From assembly GCF_902498995.1 (NCBI RefSeq), contig NZ_CABVLY010000010.1, positions 1 to 64,000 of the forward strand: a stretch of 64,000 nt of DNA, in the 5' to 3' direction. Source of the DNA: Burkholderia anthina (GTDB taxonomy: Bacteria > Pseudomonadota > Gammaproteobacteria > Burkholderiales > Burkholderiaceae). This document shows, in pieces, positions 24,866-35,541 of the stretch (its first letter is position 1; each line of letters begins with the position of its first letter). Position numbers and translations under genes: made by a program. The notes under the pieces are model-generated. The model saw nothing but the letters and a program-made list of their open reading frames with translations. It was not told the origin of the DNA and searched no databases.

Positions 24866-25485
24866 TGGAACTCAAGCTCCTGAACGAAAATGGTCAGGAA
24901 GGTGCAGTGGTCAACGCGTCGGACGTCGTGTTCGGTCGTGACTACAACGAAGCGCTGATCCACCAGGTCGTCGTCGCGTACCAGGCGAATGCTCGCCAGG
25001 GTAACCGCGCACAGAAGGACCGTGAGCAAGTCAAGCACACCACCAAGAAGCCGTGGCGTCAGAAGGGTACGGGCCGCGCTCGTGCCGGTATGTCGTCGAG
25101 CCCGTTGTGGCGTGGCGGTGGTCGCATCTTCCCGAACTCGCCGGAAGAAAACTTCTCGCACAAGGTCAACAAGAAGATGCATCGCGCAGGTCTCTGCTCG
25201 ATCTTCTCGCAGCTGGCCCGTGAAGGCCGTCTGTCGGTCGTCGAGGACATCATCCTCGAAGCGCCGAAGACCAAGCTGCTGGCCGACAAATTCAAGACCA
25301 TGGGTCTCGACTCCGTTCTGATCATCACGGATACGGTCGACGAGAACCTGTACCTGGCTTCGCGCAACCTGCCGCACGTGGCGATTGTCGAGCCGCGCTA
25401 CGCTGACCCGCTGTCGCTGATCTACTTCAAGAAAGTGCTGGTCACGAAGGCTGCGGTCGCCCAGATCGAGGAGTTGCTGTCATGA
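24865..25485 (+). CDS. rplD: 50S ribosomal protein L4
   Basis: 206 aa. An extended loop lines the peptide exit tunnel ([16 protein letters not shown]...[10 protein letters not shown]). In E. coli L4 represses the S10 operon by acting on its leader. It overlaps rplC by one base and rplW by four, indicating translational coupling. Confidence 0.98.
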
Positions 25486-25796
25486 GCGAGATTCGCAAGA
25501 ACGATCATCGTTTGATGCAGGTCCTGCTCGCGCCGGTGATCTCGGAAAAGGCGACGCTGGTTGCCGACAAGAACGAGCAAGTCGTGTTCGAAGTCGCACC
25601 GGATGCCACGAAGCAGGAAGTGAAGGCGGCTGTCGAGCTGCTGTTCAAGGTTGAAGTTGATTCGGTCAACGTGCTGGTTCAGAAGGGCAAGCAAAAGCGC
25701 TTCGGCCGTTCGATGGGCCGCCGTAAGGACGTGAAGAAGGCGTACGTTTGCCTGAAGCCCGGCCAGGAAATCAACTTTGAAGCGGAGGCCAAGTAA
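25482..25796 (+). CDS. rplW: 50S ribosomal protein L23
   Basis: 104 aa at the tunnel exit, docking site for trigger factor and SRP. The segment [16 protein letters not shown] and the basic [22 protein letters not shown] are typical. ATGA overlap with rplD. Confidence 0.98.
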
Positions 25797-25798
25797 TC

Positions 25799-26626
25799 AT
25801 GGCAATCGTTAAAGTTAAGCCGACATCGCCGGGTCGCCGCGCGATGGTCAAGGTGGTCAACAAGAACCTGCACCAGGGCAAGCCGTTCGCGGCACTGCTC
25901 GACTCGCAGAGCTCGACCGCCGGCCGTAACAACAACGGCCGTATCACCACGCGTCACAAGGGTGGTGGTCACAAGCAGCACTATCGTATCGTCGATTTCC
26001 GTCGCACGAAGGATGGCATCCCGGCAAAGGTCGAACGTCTCGAGTACGACCCGAACCGTAGCGCGAACATCGCGCTGGTGCTCTACGCAGACGGCGAGCG
26101 TCGCTACATCATCGCCCCGAAGGGTCTGACGGTCGGCCAACAGCTGATGTCGGGTTCGGAAGCGCCGATCCGTGCAGGCAACACGCTGCCGATCCGCAAC
26201 ATTCCGGTCGGTACGACGATCCACTGCATCGAGATGCTGCCGGGCAAGGGCGCGCAAATGGCGCGTTCGGCTGGCACGTCGGCCATGCTGCTGGCACGTG
26301 AAGGCGTCTACGCGCAGGTTCGTCTGCGTTCGGGCGAAATCCGCCGCGTGCACATCGAGTGCCGTGCAACGATCGGTGAAGTTGGCAACGAAGAGCATAG
26401 CCTGCGCCAAATCGGCAAGGCTGGCGCGAACCGCTGGCGCGGTATCCGCCCGACGGTGCGTGGCGTTGCGATGAACCCGGTTGATCACCCGCACGGTGGT
26501 GGTGAGGGCAAGACGGCTGCAGGTCGCGACCCGGTGAGCCCGTGGGGTACGCCGGCTAAGGGTTACCGCACCCGCAGCAACAAGCGCACGACGACGATGA
26601 TCGTCCAGCGCCGTCACAAGCGTTAA
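25799..26626 (+). CDS. rplB: 50S ribosomal protein L2
   Basis: 275 aa, needed for subunit joining and peptidyl transfer. Conserved regions include [19 protein letters not shown] and the C-terminal [19 protein letters not shown], with the functionally important histidine. It begins two bases after the rplW stop. Confidence 0.99.
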
Positions 26627-26636
26627 GGAGTAGGCA

Positions 26637-26912
26637 ATGGCACGTTCTGTTAAAAAAGGTCCGTTCTGCGACGCCCATTTGCTGAAGAAAGTTGAGGCGG
26701 CTGCAGCTTCGCGCGACAAAAAGCCGATCAAGACCTGGTCGCGTCGCTCGACGATTCTGCCGGATTTCATCGGCCTGACGATCGCTGTTCACAACGGCCG
26801 TCAACACGTTCCGGTGTACATCTCGGAAAACATGGTCGGCCACAAGCTTGGCGAGTTCGCACTGACCCGTACGTTCAAGGGTCACGCAGCCGACAAGAAG
26901 GCCAAGAAATAA
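26637..26912 (+). CDS. rpsS: 30S ribosomal protein S19
   Basis: 91 aa, 30S head protein pairing with S13. The start [20 protein letters not shown] and the [19 protein letters not shown] block are family hallmarks. It has a GGAG ribosome binding site and is tightly spaced to rplB and rplV. Confidence 0.98.
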
Positions 26913-26924
26913 GGGGCAATCAAG

Positions 26925-27254
26925 ATGGAAGTGAAAGCAATTCATCGCGGTGCCCGCATCTCGGCGCAAAAAACGCGCCTTGTGGCTGACCAGATCCGCG
27001 GTTTGCCGGTCGACAAGGCGCTGAACGTTCTGACGTTCTCGCCGAAGAAGGCGGCTGGCATCGTGAAGAAGGTTGTGCTGTCGGCAATCGCGAATGCGGA
27101 GCACAACGAAGGCGCTGATATCGACGAGCTCAAGATCAAGAGCATCTACGTCGACAAGGCGGCATCGCTCAAGCGTTTCACCGCGCGCGCCAAGGGCCGC
27201 GGTAACCGCATCGAGAAGCAATCCTGTCACATCACTGTGACGGTCGGGAATTAA
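26925..27254 (+). CDS. rplV: 50S ribosomal protein L22
   Basis: 109 aa. A beta-hairpin reaches the narrowest part of the exit tunnel and is a site of macrolide-resistance changes elsewhere; it looks complete here. Starts [20 protein letters not shown], ends in the hairpin region with [17 protein letters not shown]. Confidence 0.98.
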
Positions 27255-27265
27255 GGAGCCATACG

Positions 27266-28066
27266 ATGGGACAGAAAATTCATCCGACTGGCTTCCGCCT
27301 GGCTGTCAGCCGCAATTGGGCTTCGCGTTGGTACGCGAACAACAACAATTTCGCGGCGATGCTGCAGGAAGACATCGGTGTTCGTGAATACCTGAAGAAG
27401 AAGCTGAAGAACGCTTCGGTCGGTCGGGTCGTCATCGAGCGTCCGGCGAAGAACGCGCGCATCACGATTTACAGCTCGCGTCCGGGCGTGGTCATCGGCA
27501 AGAAGGGTGAGGATATCGAACAGCTGAAGACGGAACTGCAACGCCGCATGGGCGTGCCGGTTCACGTCAACATCGAAGAAATCCGCAAGCCGGAAACCGA
27601 TGCTCAACTGATCGCCGACTCGATCACGCAACAGCTCGAGCGCCGGATCATGTTCCGTCGCGCGATGAAGCGTGCGATGCAGAACGCGATGCGTCTGGGT
27701 GCCCAGGGCATCAAGATCATGAGCGCAGGCCGTCTGAACGGTATCGAAATCGCTCGTACGGAGTGGTATCGCGAAGGTCGCGTGCCCCTTCATACGCTGC
27801 GTGCCGACATCGACTACGCAACTTCGGAAGCGAAGACGACCTACGGCATCATCGGCGTCAAGGTGTGGGTATACAAGGGCGACACGCTCGGCCGCAATGA
27901 CGCGCCGGTGGTCGAAGAAGTAGCCGAAGACAAGCGTCCGCGTCGCAATGCGCGTCCGGGCGACCGTCGTCCGCGCCGTGATGGCGAAGGCGGCGCTCCG
28001 GGTGCTCGTCGTGGCGCACCGCGCCGCGGCGCCGGCAAGCCGGAAGACGGCAAGACTGGAGAATAA
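27266..28066 (+). CDS. rpsC: 30S ribosomal protein S3
   Basis: 266 aa, at the mRNA entry channel. It has a KH domain with [17 protein letters not shown] and a C-terminal domain with [30 protein letters not shown]. The last 35 or so residues form an Arg/Gly/Pro-rich tail ([19 protein letters not shown]...), longer than in the 233-residue E. coli protein and probably disordered. rplP follows after two bases. Confidence 0.98.
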   Translation: MGQKIHPTGFRLAVSRNWASRWYANNNNFAAMLQEDIGVREYLKKKLKNASVGRVVIERPAKNARITIYSSRPGVVIGKKGEDIEQLKTELQRRMGVPVHVNIEEIRKPETDAQLIADSITQQLERRIMFRRAMKRAMQNAMRLGAQGIKIMSAGRLNGIEIARTEWYREGRVPLHTLRADIDYATSEAKTTYGIIGVKVWVYKGDTLGRNDAPVVEEVAEDKRPRRNARPGDRRPRRDGEGGAPGARRGAPRRGAGKPEDGKTGE

Positions 28067-28068
28067 CG

Positions 28069-28485
28069 ATGCTGCAACCGAAACGCAGGAAGTATCGCAA
28101 AGAGCAGAAGGGTCGTAACACCGGCAAGGCGACGCGCGGCAACGCAGTGTCGTTCGGTGAATTCGGCCTGAAGGCGATCGGTCGCGGCCGTTTGACCGCG
28201 CGTCAAATTGAAGCTGCGCGTCGTGCAATGACGCGTCACATCAAGCGTGGCGGCCGCATCTGGATCCGGATCTTCCCGGACAAGCCGATTTCGCAAAAGC
28301 CGGCAGAAGTGCGTATGGGTAACGGTAAGGGTAACCCGGAGTACTACGTCGCTGAGATCCAGCCGGGCAAGATGCTCTATGAAATGGACGGCGTAACCGA
28401 AGAACTGGCACGCGAAGCGTTCCGTCTGGCTGCAGCCAAGCTGCCGCTGAAGACGGCATTCATCGTGCGCCAGCTCGGCGCCTAA
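28069..28485 (+). CDS. rplP: 50S ribosomal protein L16
   Basis: 138 aa, contacts A-site tRNA near the peptidyl transferase centre. Signature segments: [37 protein letters not shown] and [20 protein letters not shown], including the Arg that is hydroxylated in E. coli (second segment). Confidence 0.98.
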   Translation: MLQPKRRKYRKEQKGRNTGKATRGNAVSFGEFGLKAIGRGRLTARQIEAARRAMTRHIKRGGRIWIRIFPDKPISQKPAEVRMGNGKGNPEYYVAEIQPGKMLYEMDGVTEELAREAFRLAAAKLPLKTAFIVRQLGA

Positions 28486-28494
28486 GGAGAAAAC

Positions 28495-28689
28495 ATGAAG
28501 GCTTCCGAACTTCTCCAGAAAGACCAGGCCGCGCTCAACAAGGAGCTGGCGGACCTGCTGAAGGCGCAATTCGGCCTGCGCATGCAACTCGCGACCCAGC
28601 AACTCACGAACACGAGCCAGCTGAAGAAGGTTCGTCGCGACATCGCACGTGTGCGGACCGTCATGACTCAGAAGGCGAACCAGAAATGA
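28495..28689 (+). CDS. rpmC: 50S ribosomal protein L29
   Basis: 64 aa, two helices at the tunnel exit. Starts [20 protein letters not shown]; conserved [14 protein letters not shown] near the end. Four-base ATGA overlap with rpsQ. Confidence 0.97.
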
Positions 28690-28958
28690 ACGATAGCGTG
28701 AAAACCTCGCTGAAGCGGACGCTGGTCGGTCGGGTCGTCAGCAACAAGATGGACAAGACCGTCACCGTGCTGATCGAGCACCGCGTCAAGCACCCGATCT
28801 ACGGCAAGTATGTCGTGCGCTCGAAGAAGTACCACGCGCATGATGAAGCGAACACCTACAACGAGGGTGACCTCGTTGAAATCCAGGAAACTCGTCCTCT
28901 GTCGAAGACGAAGGCCTGGACGGTGTCGCGCCTCGTCGAAGCAGCTCGCGTCATCTAA
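28686..28958 (+). CDS. rpsQ: 30S ribosomal protein S17
   Basis: 90 aa OB-fold protein binding 16S rRNA near the 5' domain. Conserved [19 protein letters not shown] and [20 protein letters not shown]. Last gene of the S10 group; a promoter lies in the 309 bases before rplN. Confidence 0.98.
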
Positions 28959-29024
28959 GCGGGCAGCGCAGTAGGCAGTAACAGGCACTTCGCCATGAAG
29001 TGCTTGAAATCGCAAAGTTTTTGC

Positions 29025-29052
29025 TTGCGTGACCAGGGTTATTTGTTATAAT
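29025..29052 (+). promoter_or_regulatory. Promoter of the spc cluster
   Basis: A perfect -10 TATAAT (29047-29052) is preceded by TG at -15/-14 (extended -10) and by a -35-like TTGCGT (29025-29030) at 16 bases spacing. It lies in the gap between rpsQ and rplN, where the spc operon promoter is known in E. coli. Confidence 0.85.
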
Positions 29053-29267
29053 CCTGGTCTTCCCTCTTTATGGGAGCCCCGTCGCGGGCGAAGTTGGTGG
29101 GGGAAGCGGACTGGCGCCAGCCTGTCTGAAAGATTCACCGAATTGCGATGGCGGGTTTCGTTTGCCGTCGCTGCTGTTCCAACCCAAGCAGCCGATTGGC
29201 TGACGGGACCAAGACTGACCGAATGCATCATGGTGGTGCATCCGGATTAAGTTGGGAAAGACAAACC
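29053..29267 (+). promoter_or_regulatory. Long untranslated leader of rplN
   Basis: About 205 bases between the predicted start and the rplN ATG, unusually long within a ribosomal cluster. It contains a perfect 10-bp palindrome CTGGCGCCAG at 29111-29120 and a short inverted repeat TGCATCA...GTGCA near 29224-29241. An open frame from 29148 into rplN lacks support. It may be a regulatory leader; no known motif was recognised. Confidence 0.45.
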
Positions 29268-29636
29268 ATGATCCAGACCGAATCTCGGCTCGAAGTAGCC
29301 GACAACACGGGTGCACGTGAAGTCATGTGCATCAAGGTGCTCGGCGGCTCGAAGCGTCGTTATGCCGGCATTGGCGACATCATCAAGGTGACCGTCAAAG
29401 AAGCAACGCCGCGCGGGCGCGTGAAGAAAGGCGAAATTTACAACGCCGTGGTGGTCCGCACCGCCAAGGGCGTTCGCCGTCAAGACGGCTCGCTGATCAA
29501 GTTCGACGGCAACGCCGCTGTGCTTTTGAATAACAAGCTCGAGCCGATCGGCACCCGTATCTTCGGGCCGGTGACGCGTGAGCTGCGTAGCGAACGATTC
29601 ATGAAGATCGTTTCGCTGGCGCCGGAAGTGCTGTAA
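29268..29636 (+). CDS. rplN: 50S ribosomal protein L14
   Basis: 122 aa at the subunit interface. The ATG at 29268 gives the family start [28 protein letters not shown]. First gene of the spc group behind the promoter at 29025. rplX follows after nine bases. Confidence 0.98.
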   Translation: MIQTESRLEVADNTGAREVMCIKVLGGSKRRYAGIGDIIKVTVKEATPRGRVKKGEIYNAVVVRTAKGVRRQDGSLIKFDGNAAVLLNNKLEPIGTRIFGPVTRELRSERFMKIVSLAPEVL

Positions 29637-29645
29637 GGAGTCGCG

Positions 29646-29954
29646 ATGAACAAGATTCGCAAGGGTGACGAAGTCATCGTCGTCACTGGCAAAGACAAGG
29701 GCAAGCGCGGCGTCGTGCTGGCTGTCGGTGCAGAACATGTGACGGTTGAAGGTATCAACCTCGTCAAGAAGCATGTGAAGCCGAACCCGATGAAGGGTAC
29801 GACGGGCGGCGTGGAAGCGAAGACGATGCCCCTGCATATTTCGAACGTCGCACTGGTCGACGCGAATGGCAAGGCGTCGCGTGTTGGCATCAAGGTCGAG
29901 GAAGGCAAGAAGGTTCGCTTCCTGAAGACGACCGGTGCCGTACTGAGCGCCTGA
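29646..29954 (+). CDS. rplX: 50S ribosomal protein L24
   Basis: 102 aa, an assembly initiator with a KOW motif in [22 protein letters not shown] and [18 protein letters not shown]. Close spacing to rplN and rplE. Confidence 0.98.
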
Positions 29955-29970
29955 CGCAGCGGAGTAAAAA

Positions 29971-30510
29971 ATGGCTCGTTTTCAAGAGTTTTACAAAGAA
30001 AAGGTTGTGCCCGGCCTGATCGAGAAGTTCGGTTACAAGTCGGTCATGGAAGTGCCGCGCATCACCAAGATCACGCTGAACATGGGTCTTGGCGAAGCGA
30101 TCGCTGACAAGAAGATCATCGAGAACGCCGTTGGCGACCTCACGAAGATCGCTGGTCAGAAGCCGGTCGTCACGAAGGCGCGCAAGGCAATTGCAGGCTT
30201 CAAGATCCGCCAGGGTTACCCCATCGGCGCGATGGTGACGCTGCGCGGTCAAGCGATGTACGAATTCCTCGACCGTTTCGTGACCGTTGCCCTGCCCCGC
30301 GTGCGTGACTTCCGCGGCGTGTCGGGTCGTGCCTTCGATGGCCGTGGCAACTACAACATCGGTGTGAAAGAGCAGATCATTTTCCCCGAAATCGACTACG
30401 ACAAGATCGACGCACTGCGTGGGCTGAACATCAGCATCACGACGACTGCGAAGACCGACGACGAAGCAAAGGCTCTGCTCGCCAGCTTCAAGTTCCCGTT
30501 CAGAAACTGA
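29971..30510 (+). CDS. rplE: 50S ribosomal protein L5
   Basis: 179 aa, binds 5S rRNA and forms bridge B1b. Conserved [18 protein letters not shown] and the KSRK-region equivalent [20 protein letters not shown]; ends FPFRN. rpsN follows after seven bases. Confidence 0.98.
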   Translation: MARFQEFYKEKVVPGLIEKFGYKSVMEVPRITKITLNMGLGEAIADKKIIENAVGDLTKIAGQKPVVTKARKAIAGFKIRQGYPIGAMVTLRGQAMYEFLDRFVTVALPRVRDFRGVSGRAFDGRGNYNIGVKEQIIFPEIDYDKIDALRGLNISITTTAKTDDEAKALLASFKFPFRN

Positions 30511-30517
30511 GGTTACC

Positions 30518-30823
30518 GTGGCTAAACTGGCACTGATCGAACGTGAAAAGAAGCGCGCCCGCCTGGTCGCGAAGTTCGCAGCAAAGCGCGAAGCGCTGAA
30601 GGCGATCGTCGAAGACCAAAGCAAGTCGGAAGAAGAGCGCTACGAAGCACGCCTGGAGCTGCAGCAACTGCCCCGCAACGCAAACCCGACCCGCCAGCGT
30701 AACCGCTGCGCGATCACGGGCCGTCCGCGTGGCACGTTCCGTAAATTCGGCCTCGCGCGTAACAAGATTCGTGAAATCGCATTCCGTGGCGAGATTCCTG
30801 GCCTGACCAAGGCGAGCTGGTAA
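30518..30823 (+). CDS. rpsN: 30S ribosomal protein S14, long zinc-free type
   Basis: 101 aa with GTG start (GTGGCTAAACTG after GAGGTTACC). It is the long form without the CxxC...CxxC zinc ribbon; only one Cys occurs, in [13 protein letters not shown]-terminal [20 protein letters not shown] is conserved. Confidence 0.97.
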   Translation: MAKLALIEREKKRARLVAKFAAKREALKAIVEDQSKSEEERYEARLELQQLPRNANPTRQRNRCAITGRPRGTFRKFGLARNKIREIAFRGEIPGLTKASW

Positions 30824-30837
30824 TAGGAGAAACGTAA

Positions 30838-31233
30838 ATGAGCATGAGTGATCCTATCGCCGATATGCTGACTCGCATCCGCAACGCGCAGATGGTCGAG
30901 AAGGTATCGGTTGCGATGCCCTCGTCGAAGGTCAAGGTTGCAATCGCGCAAGTCCTGAAGGACGAAGGTTATATCGACGATTTCGCCGTCAAGGCGGAAG
31001 GTGCGAAGTCCGAACTGAATATCGCGCTGAAGTACTACGCAGGCCGCCCGGTCATCGAACGCCTCGAGCGCGTGTCGAAGCCTGGTCTGCGCGTGTACCG
31101 CGGCCGTAACGACATTCCGCAGGTCATGAATGGCCTGGGTGTGGCAATCGTGTCGACGCCGAAGGGCGTGATGACCGACCGCAAGGCGCGCGCTACCGGC
31201 GTCGGCGGCGAAGTCATCTGCTACGTTGCTTAA
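30838..31233 (+). CDS. rpsH: 30S ribosomal protein S8
   Basis: 131 aa, central 16S binder and, in E. coli, translational repressor of the spc operon. Two in-frame ATGs (30838 and 30844); the first is better spaced from GGAGAAACGTAA, and both give [16 protein letters not shown]. The C-terminus has [27 protein letters not shown]. Confidence 0.97.
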   Translation: MSMSDPIADMLTRIRNAQMVEKVSVAMPSSKVKVAIAQVLKDEGYIDDFAVKAEGAKSELNIALKYYAGRPVIERLERVSKPGLRVYRGRNDIPQVMNGLGVAIVSTPKGVMTDRKARATGVGGEVICYVA

Positions 31234-31251
31234 AGCCGAGGAGAGAGAAAC

Positions 31252-31782
31252 ATGTCTCGAGTAGGTAAAAGCCCGATCGCGCTGCAAGGCGCGGAAGTCA
31301 AGCTGGCCGACGGTGCGATCACCGTCAAGGGCCCGCTGGGCACCATCACGCAAGCGATCAATCCGCTCGTGAACGTGGCGAACAACGACGGCACGCTGAA
31401 TCTGTCGCCGGTCGACGAAAGCCGCGAAGCAAATGCACTGTCGGGCACGATGCGCGCGATCATCGCGAATGCCGTGCACGGCGTGACCAAGGGTTTCGAG
31501 CGCAAGCTGACGCTGGTTGGCGTCGGTTATCGTGCGCAAGCGCAAGGCGACAAGCTGAACCTGTCGCTGGGTTTCTCGCACCCGGTGGTGCACCAGATGC
31601 CGGAAGGCGTCAAGGCTGAAACCCCGACGCAAACCGAAATCGTGATCAAGGGGATCAACAAGCAACAAGTCGGTCAAGTAGCTGCGGAAGTTCGCGGTTA
31701 CCGTCCGCCGGAGCCGTACAAGGGCAAGGGCGTGCGCTATTCCGACGAGGTTGTGATCCTCAAAGAAACGAAGAAGAAGTAA
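31252..31782 (+). CDS. rplF: 50S ribosomal protein L6
   Basis: 176 aa near the sarcin-ricin loop. Starts [18 protein letters not shown]; the C-terminal signature [23 protein letters not shown] is complete. Confidence 0.98.
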   Translation: MSRVGKSPIALQGAEVKLADGAITVKGPLGTITQAINPLVNVANNDGTLNLSPVDESREANALSGTMRAIIANAVHGVTKGFERKLTLVGVGYRAQAQGDKLNLSLGFSHPVVHQMPEGVKAETPTQTEIVIKGINKQQVGQVAAEVRGYRPPEPYKGKGVRYSDEVVILKETKKK

Positions 31783-31794
31783 GGGTGCGCAATC

Positions 31795-32160
31795 ATGGAT
31801 AAGACTCAATCTCGCCTGCGCCGCGCTCGCCAGACGCGTATCAAGATCGCTGAGCTGCAGGTCGCGCGTCTCGCCGTGCATCGCACGAACACGCACATCT
31901 ACGCTCAAGTGTTCTCGCCCTGCGGCACCAAGGTGCTCGCCAGCGCGTCGACGCTCGAAGCAGAAGTGCGCGCCGAACTGGCCGACAAGTCGGGCAAGGG
32001 CGGCAACGTTAATGCCGCGACGCTGATCGGCAAGCGTATTGCCGAGAAGGCAAAGGCTGCCGGCATCGAATCCGTCGCCTTCGACCGCTCGGGCTTCCGC
32101 TACCATGGCCGCGTCAAGGCGCTGGCTGAGGCAGCTCGCGAAGCTGGGCTCAAGTTCTAA
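31795..32160 (+). CDS. rplR: 50S ribosomal protein L18
   Basis: 121 aa, 5S rRNA binding partner of L5. Conserved [20 protein letters not shown] and [27 protein letters not shown]. Confidence 0.98.
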
Positions 32161-32174
32161 GGAAGGAATTCGTC

Positions 32175-32693
32175 ATGGCAAAGATGCAAGCGAAAGTTCA
32201 GGCTGACGAGCGCGACGACGGCCTTCGCGAAAAGATGATTTCGGTCAATCGCGTGACCAAGGTCGTGAAGGGTGGCCGTATTCTCGGCTTCGCCGCACTG
32301 ACCGTGGTTGGCGATGGTGATGGCCGCATCGGTATGGGCAAGGGCAAGGCGAAGGAAGTGCCGGTCGCTGTCCAGAAGGCAATGGAACAAGCTCGCCGCA
32401 ACATGTTCAAGGTGCCGCTCAAGAACGGCACGCTGCAGCACGAAGTGCACGGCAAGCATGGCGCATCCGCTGTCCTCCTCGCTCCGGCGAAGGCAGGTAC
32501 GGGCGTGATCGCCGGCGGCCCGATGCGCGCAGTGTTCGACGTGATGGGCGTTCAGAACGTCGTGGCGAAGAGCCACGGTTCGACGAACCCGTACAACCTC
32601 GTTCGCGCCACGCTGGACGGTCTGCGCAAGCAGTCCACCCCGGCAGACATCGCGGCGAAGCGCGGCAAGTCCGTCGAAGATATTTTGGGCTAA
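32175..32693 (+). CDS. rpsE: 30S ribosomal protein S5
   Basis: 172 aa, accuracy and mRNA entry protein. Domain 1 has [20 protein letters not shown] (site of spectinomycin-resistance changes elsewhere; looks wild type), domain 2 has [20 protein letters not shown]. Confidence 0.98.
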   Translation: MAKMQAKVQADERDDGLREKMISVNRVTKVVKGGRILGFAALTVVGDGDGRIGMGKGKAKEVPVAVQKAMEQARRNMFKVPLKNGTLQHEVHGKHGASAVLLAPAKAGTGVIAGGPMRAVFDVMGVQNVVAKSHGSTNPYNLVRATLDGLRKQSTPADIAAKRGKSVEDILG

Positions 32694-32708
32694 GCCCGGG
32701 TGGTCACC

Positions 32709-32891
32709 ATGTCTGAAAAAACTGTCAAGGTTCAGCTCGTGAAGAGCCTGATCGGGACCCGCGAATCGCACCGCGCTACCGTGCGTGGCCTGGGCCTGCG
32801 CCGACTCAATTCGGTTAGCGAGCTGCAGGACACGCCGGCGGTCCGCGGCATGATCAACAAGGTCTCGTACCTCGTTAAGGTCATCGCGTAA
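32709..32891 (+). CDS. rpmD: 50S ribosomal protein L30
   Basis: 60 aa. The ATG at 32709 gives [17 protein letters not shown], the normal length; a GTG nine bases upstream is in frame but less likely. Conserved [18 protein letters not shown]. Confidence 0.96.
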
Positions 32892-32917
32892 GCGGCCCTA
32901 CGGATCAAGGAGTTGAT

Positions 32918-33352
32918 ATGGAATTGAATAACCTGAAGCCGGCCGCTGGTGCAAAGCACGCCAAGCGTCGCGTCGGCCGCGGCATCGGTTCGGGCCTCGG
33001 CAAGACGGCTGGCCGTGGTCACAAGGGTCAGAAATCGCGTTCGGGCGGCTTCCACAAAGTCGGTTTCGAAGGCGGTCAGATGCCGCTGCAACGTCGTCTG
33101 CCGAAGCGCGGCTTCACGTCGCTGACGAAGGAATTCGTCGGTGAAGTGCGCCTCTCCGACCTCGAGAAGCTGCCGGTCGACGAGATCGATCTGCTCGCAC
33201 TGAAGCAAGCCGGCCTGGTCGGCGAGCTGACGAAGAGCGCAAAGATCATCGCGACGGGCGAACTGAAGCGCAAGATCGTCGTGAAGGGTCTCGGCGCCAC
33301 CAAGGGTGCGCGCGCTGCGATCGAAGCGGCTGGCGGTTCGTTCGCCGAGTGA
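32918..33352 (+). CDS. rplO: 50S ribosomal protein L15
   Basis: 144 aa, late 50S assembly protein. Gly-rich N-terminus [26 protein letters not shown], then [18 protein letters not shown]. It is followed by secY after a 42-base gap. Confidence 0.98.
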
Positions 33353-33394
33353 CACGCGTAGCGCGTCGTTACTTGCATTCATCGGAGAAGGTAC

Positions 33395-34744
33395 TTGGCT
33401 AACAGCCCGAGTCTTGCAAAACCCGGTCGAAGCACGGCGAAATTCGGCGATCTGCGCCGGCGAGCGATGTTCCTGCTCCTGGCGCTGATCGTCTATCGCA
33501 TCGGCGCGCACATCCCCGTGCCGGGCATCGATCCGGATCAACTGGCGAAGCTGTTCCAGAGCCAGGCGGGCGGCATCCTGGGCATGTTCAACATGTTCTC
33601 GGGTGGCGCGCTTTCCCGCTTCACGATCTTTGCGCTGGGGATCATGCCGTACATCTCGGCGTCGATCATCATGCAGCTGTTGGCGATCGTCTCGCCGCAG
33701 CTCGAGGCGCTGAAGAAGGAAGGGCAGGCAGGGCAACGGAAGATCACGCAGTACACGCGGTATTTCACCGTGGTGCTCGCGACCTTCCAGGCGTTCGGTA
33801 TCGCGGCTGCGCTGGAAAACCAGCCGGGCCTCGTCATCGACCCCGGCATGCTGTTCCGTCTGACGACGGTCGTGACGCTGGTGACCGGTACGATGTTCCT
33901 GATGTGGCTGGGTGAGCAGATCACCGAGCGCGGTCTGGGCAACGGTATCTCGATCATCATCTTCGGCGGGATCGCAGCAGGGTTCCCGAATGCCGTGGGT
34001 GGGTTGCTCGAACTGGTGAAAACGGGTTCGATGGGGCCGTTCTCGGCGATCATCATCGTCGTTCTGATTGCCGCGGTGACTTACCTGGTCGTGTTCATCG
34101 AACGCGGTCAGCGCAAGATCCTCGTGAACTACGCGAAGCGTCAGGTTGGCAACAAGATCTACGGTGGGCAGTCGTCGCACTTGCCGCTGAAGCTGAACAT
34201 GTCGGGCGTGATTCCGCCGATCTTCGCGTCGTCGATCATCCTGTTTCCGGCCACGATTCTTGGCTGGTTCAGCACGGGTCAGCCGACGGGAGGCTGGCTC
34301 TCCAACACGTTGCATGACGTCGCGGAGGCACTGAAGCCGGGGCAGCCGGTCTATGTGCTGCTGTACACGCTGGCAATCGTGTTTTTCTGCTTCTTCTACA
34401 CCGCGCTGGTGTTCAACAGCAGAGAAACCGCAGACAACCTGAAGAAGAGCGGCGCGTTTGTTCCGGGCATCCGTCCGGGCGACCAGACCGCACGATATAT
34501 CGACCGCATCCTCACGCGTCTGACGCTGGCCGGTGCGATCTACATCGTCTTCGTGTGTCTGCTGCCGGAATTCCTGGTGCTGCGCTGGAACGTGCCGTTT
34601 TATTTTGGTGGAACGTCGCTGCTGATCATTGTCGTCGTCACGATGGACTTCATGGCGCAGGTGCAGTCGTACGTTATGTCGCAACAGTATGAGTCGCTGC
34701 TCAAGAAGGCAAACTTCAAGGGTGGCAACATCCCAATGCGTTAA
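33395..34744 (+). CDS. secY: Preprotein translocase subunit SecY
   Basis: 449 aa, the protein-conducting channel of the inner membrane. It begins with TTG, supported by GGAGAAGG upstream and the family-like N-terminus [20 protein letters not shown]. Ten hydrophobic segments are visible; the plug region [12 protein letters not shown] and cytoplasmic loop ([17 protein letters not shown]) are conserved. The rare start may lower its translation relative to ribosomal proteins. Confidence 0.97.
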   Translation: MANSPSLAKPGRSTAKFGDLRRRAMFLLLALIVYRIGAHIPVPGIDPDQLAKLFQSQAGGILGMFNMFSGGALSRFTIFALGIMPYISASIIMQLLAIVSPQLEALKKEGQAGQRKITQYTRYFTVVLATFQAFGIAAALENQPGLVIDPGMLFRLTTVVTLVTGTMFLMWLGEQITERGLGNGISIIIFGGIAAGFPNAVGGLLELVKTGSMGPFSAIIIVVLIAAVTYLVVFIERGQRKILVNYAKRQVGNKIYGGQSSHLPLKLNMSGVIPPIFASSIILFPATILGWFSTGQPTGGWLSNTLHDVAEALKPGQPVYVLLYTLAIVFFCFFYTALVFNSRETADNLKKSGAFVPGIRPGDQTARYIDRILTRLTLAGAIYIVFVCLLPEFLVLRWNVPFYFGGTSLLIIVVVTMDFMAQVQSYVMSQQYESLLKKANFKGGNIPMR

Positions 34745-34753
34745 TTCAGGACT

Positions 34754-34972
34754 ATGGCCAAAGACGATGTAATCCAGATGCAGGGTGAGGTGATCGAAAA
34801 CCTCCCGAATGCGACCTTCCGCGTGAAGCTGGAAAACGGCCATGTCGTGTTGGGGCATATCTCCGGGAAGATGCGGATGCACTACATCCGCATCCTGCCG
34901 GGCGACAAGGTGACGGTTGAATTGACGCCTTACGATCTGTCTCGTGCGCGGATCGTGTTCCGGGCGAAGTGA
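34754..34972 (+). CDS. infA: Translation initiation factor IF-1
   Basis: 72-aa S1-like OB fold that occupies the A site during initiation. Starts [20 protein letters not shown], with conserved [19 protein letters not shown]. Placed between secY and rpmJ, as in many bacteria outside the enterics. Confidence 0.98.
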   Translation: MAKDDVIQMQGEVIENLPNATFRVKLENGHVVLGHISGKMRMHYIRILPGDKVTVELTPYDLSRARIVFRAK

Positions 34973-34992
34973 TTTGAAAAAAGGGTATTATC

Positions 34993-35109
34993 ATGAAAGT
35001 GATGGCATCGGTTAAGCGCATTTGCCGCAATTGCAAGATCATCAAGCGCAAAGGCGTCGTTCGCGTGATCTGCAGCTCGGATCCGCGCCACAAGCAGCGC
35101 CAAGGCTGA
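34993..35109 (+). CDS. rpmJ: 50S ribosomal protein L36, zinc type
   Basis: 38 aa, too short for most gene scans. It reads [20 protein letters not shown] and ends PRHKQRQG. Cys11, Cys14, Cys27 and His33 form the CCCH zinc ribbon of the zinc-binding type. A weak GCGC hairpin and TTTTTG follow the gene (35110-35135) and may attenuate read-through into rpsM. Confidence 0.95.
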
Positions 35110-35147
35110 CCGCGCGTTTGTTTGCGCTTTTTGTTTGAGGAAAAACA

Positions 35148-35513
35148 ATGGCTCGTATCGCAGGGGTTAACATCCCGAATCACCAGCATACCGAGATCGG
35201 CCTGACGGCAATCTTCGGTATCGGCCGCACGCGCTCGCGCAGCATCTGCGTGGCGTCTGGCGTGGAATTCTCGAAGAAGGTCAAGGACCTGACCGACGCA
35301 GACCTCGAAAAGCTGCGTGAGGAAGTGGGCAAGTTCATCGTCGAAGGCGATCTGCGCCGTGAAGTGACGATGAACATCAAGCGCCTGATGGACCTCGGTT
35401 GCTACCGTGGCGTTCGTCATCGCAAGGGCCTGCCGATGCGCGGTCAGCGTACGCGTACGAACGCACGTACCCGCAAGGGTCCGCGTCGTGCAGCGCAAGC
35501 GCTGAAGAAGTAA
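35148..35513 (+). CDS. rpsM: 30S ribosomal protein S13
   Basis: 121 aa, 30S head protein bridging to L5. Starts [21 protein letters not shown]-terminus has [23 protein letters not shown]. First gene of the alpha cluster (rpsM-rpsK-rpsD-rpoA-rplQ). Confidence 0.98.
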   Translation: MARIAGVNIPNHQHTEIGLTAIFGIGRTRSRSICVASGVEFSKKVKDLTDADLEKLREEVGKFIVEGDLRREVTMNIKRLMDLGCYRGVRHRKGLPMRGQRTRTNARTRKGPRRAAQALKK

Positions 35514-35541
35514 GCGGAACTGACAGTTACAGGAAAACGTA

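Noticed and set aside
29148-29267. N-terminal extension of L14
   Set aside because: The frame is open upstream of the rplN ATG, but the extra 40 residues have no match to L14 and the canonical MIQTES start has the right length.
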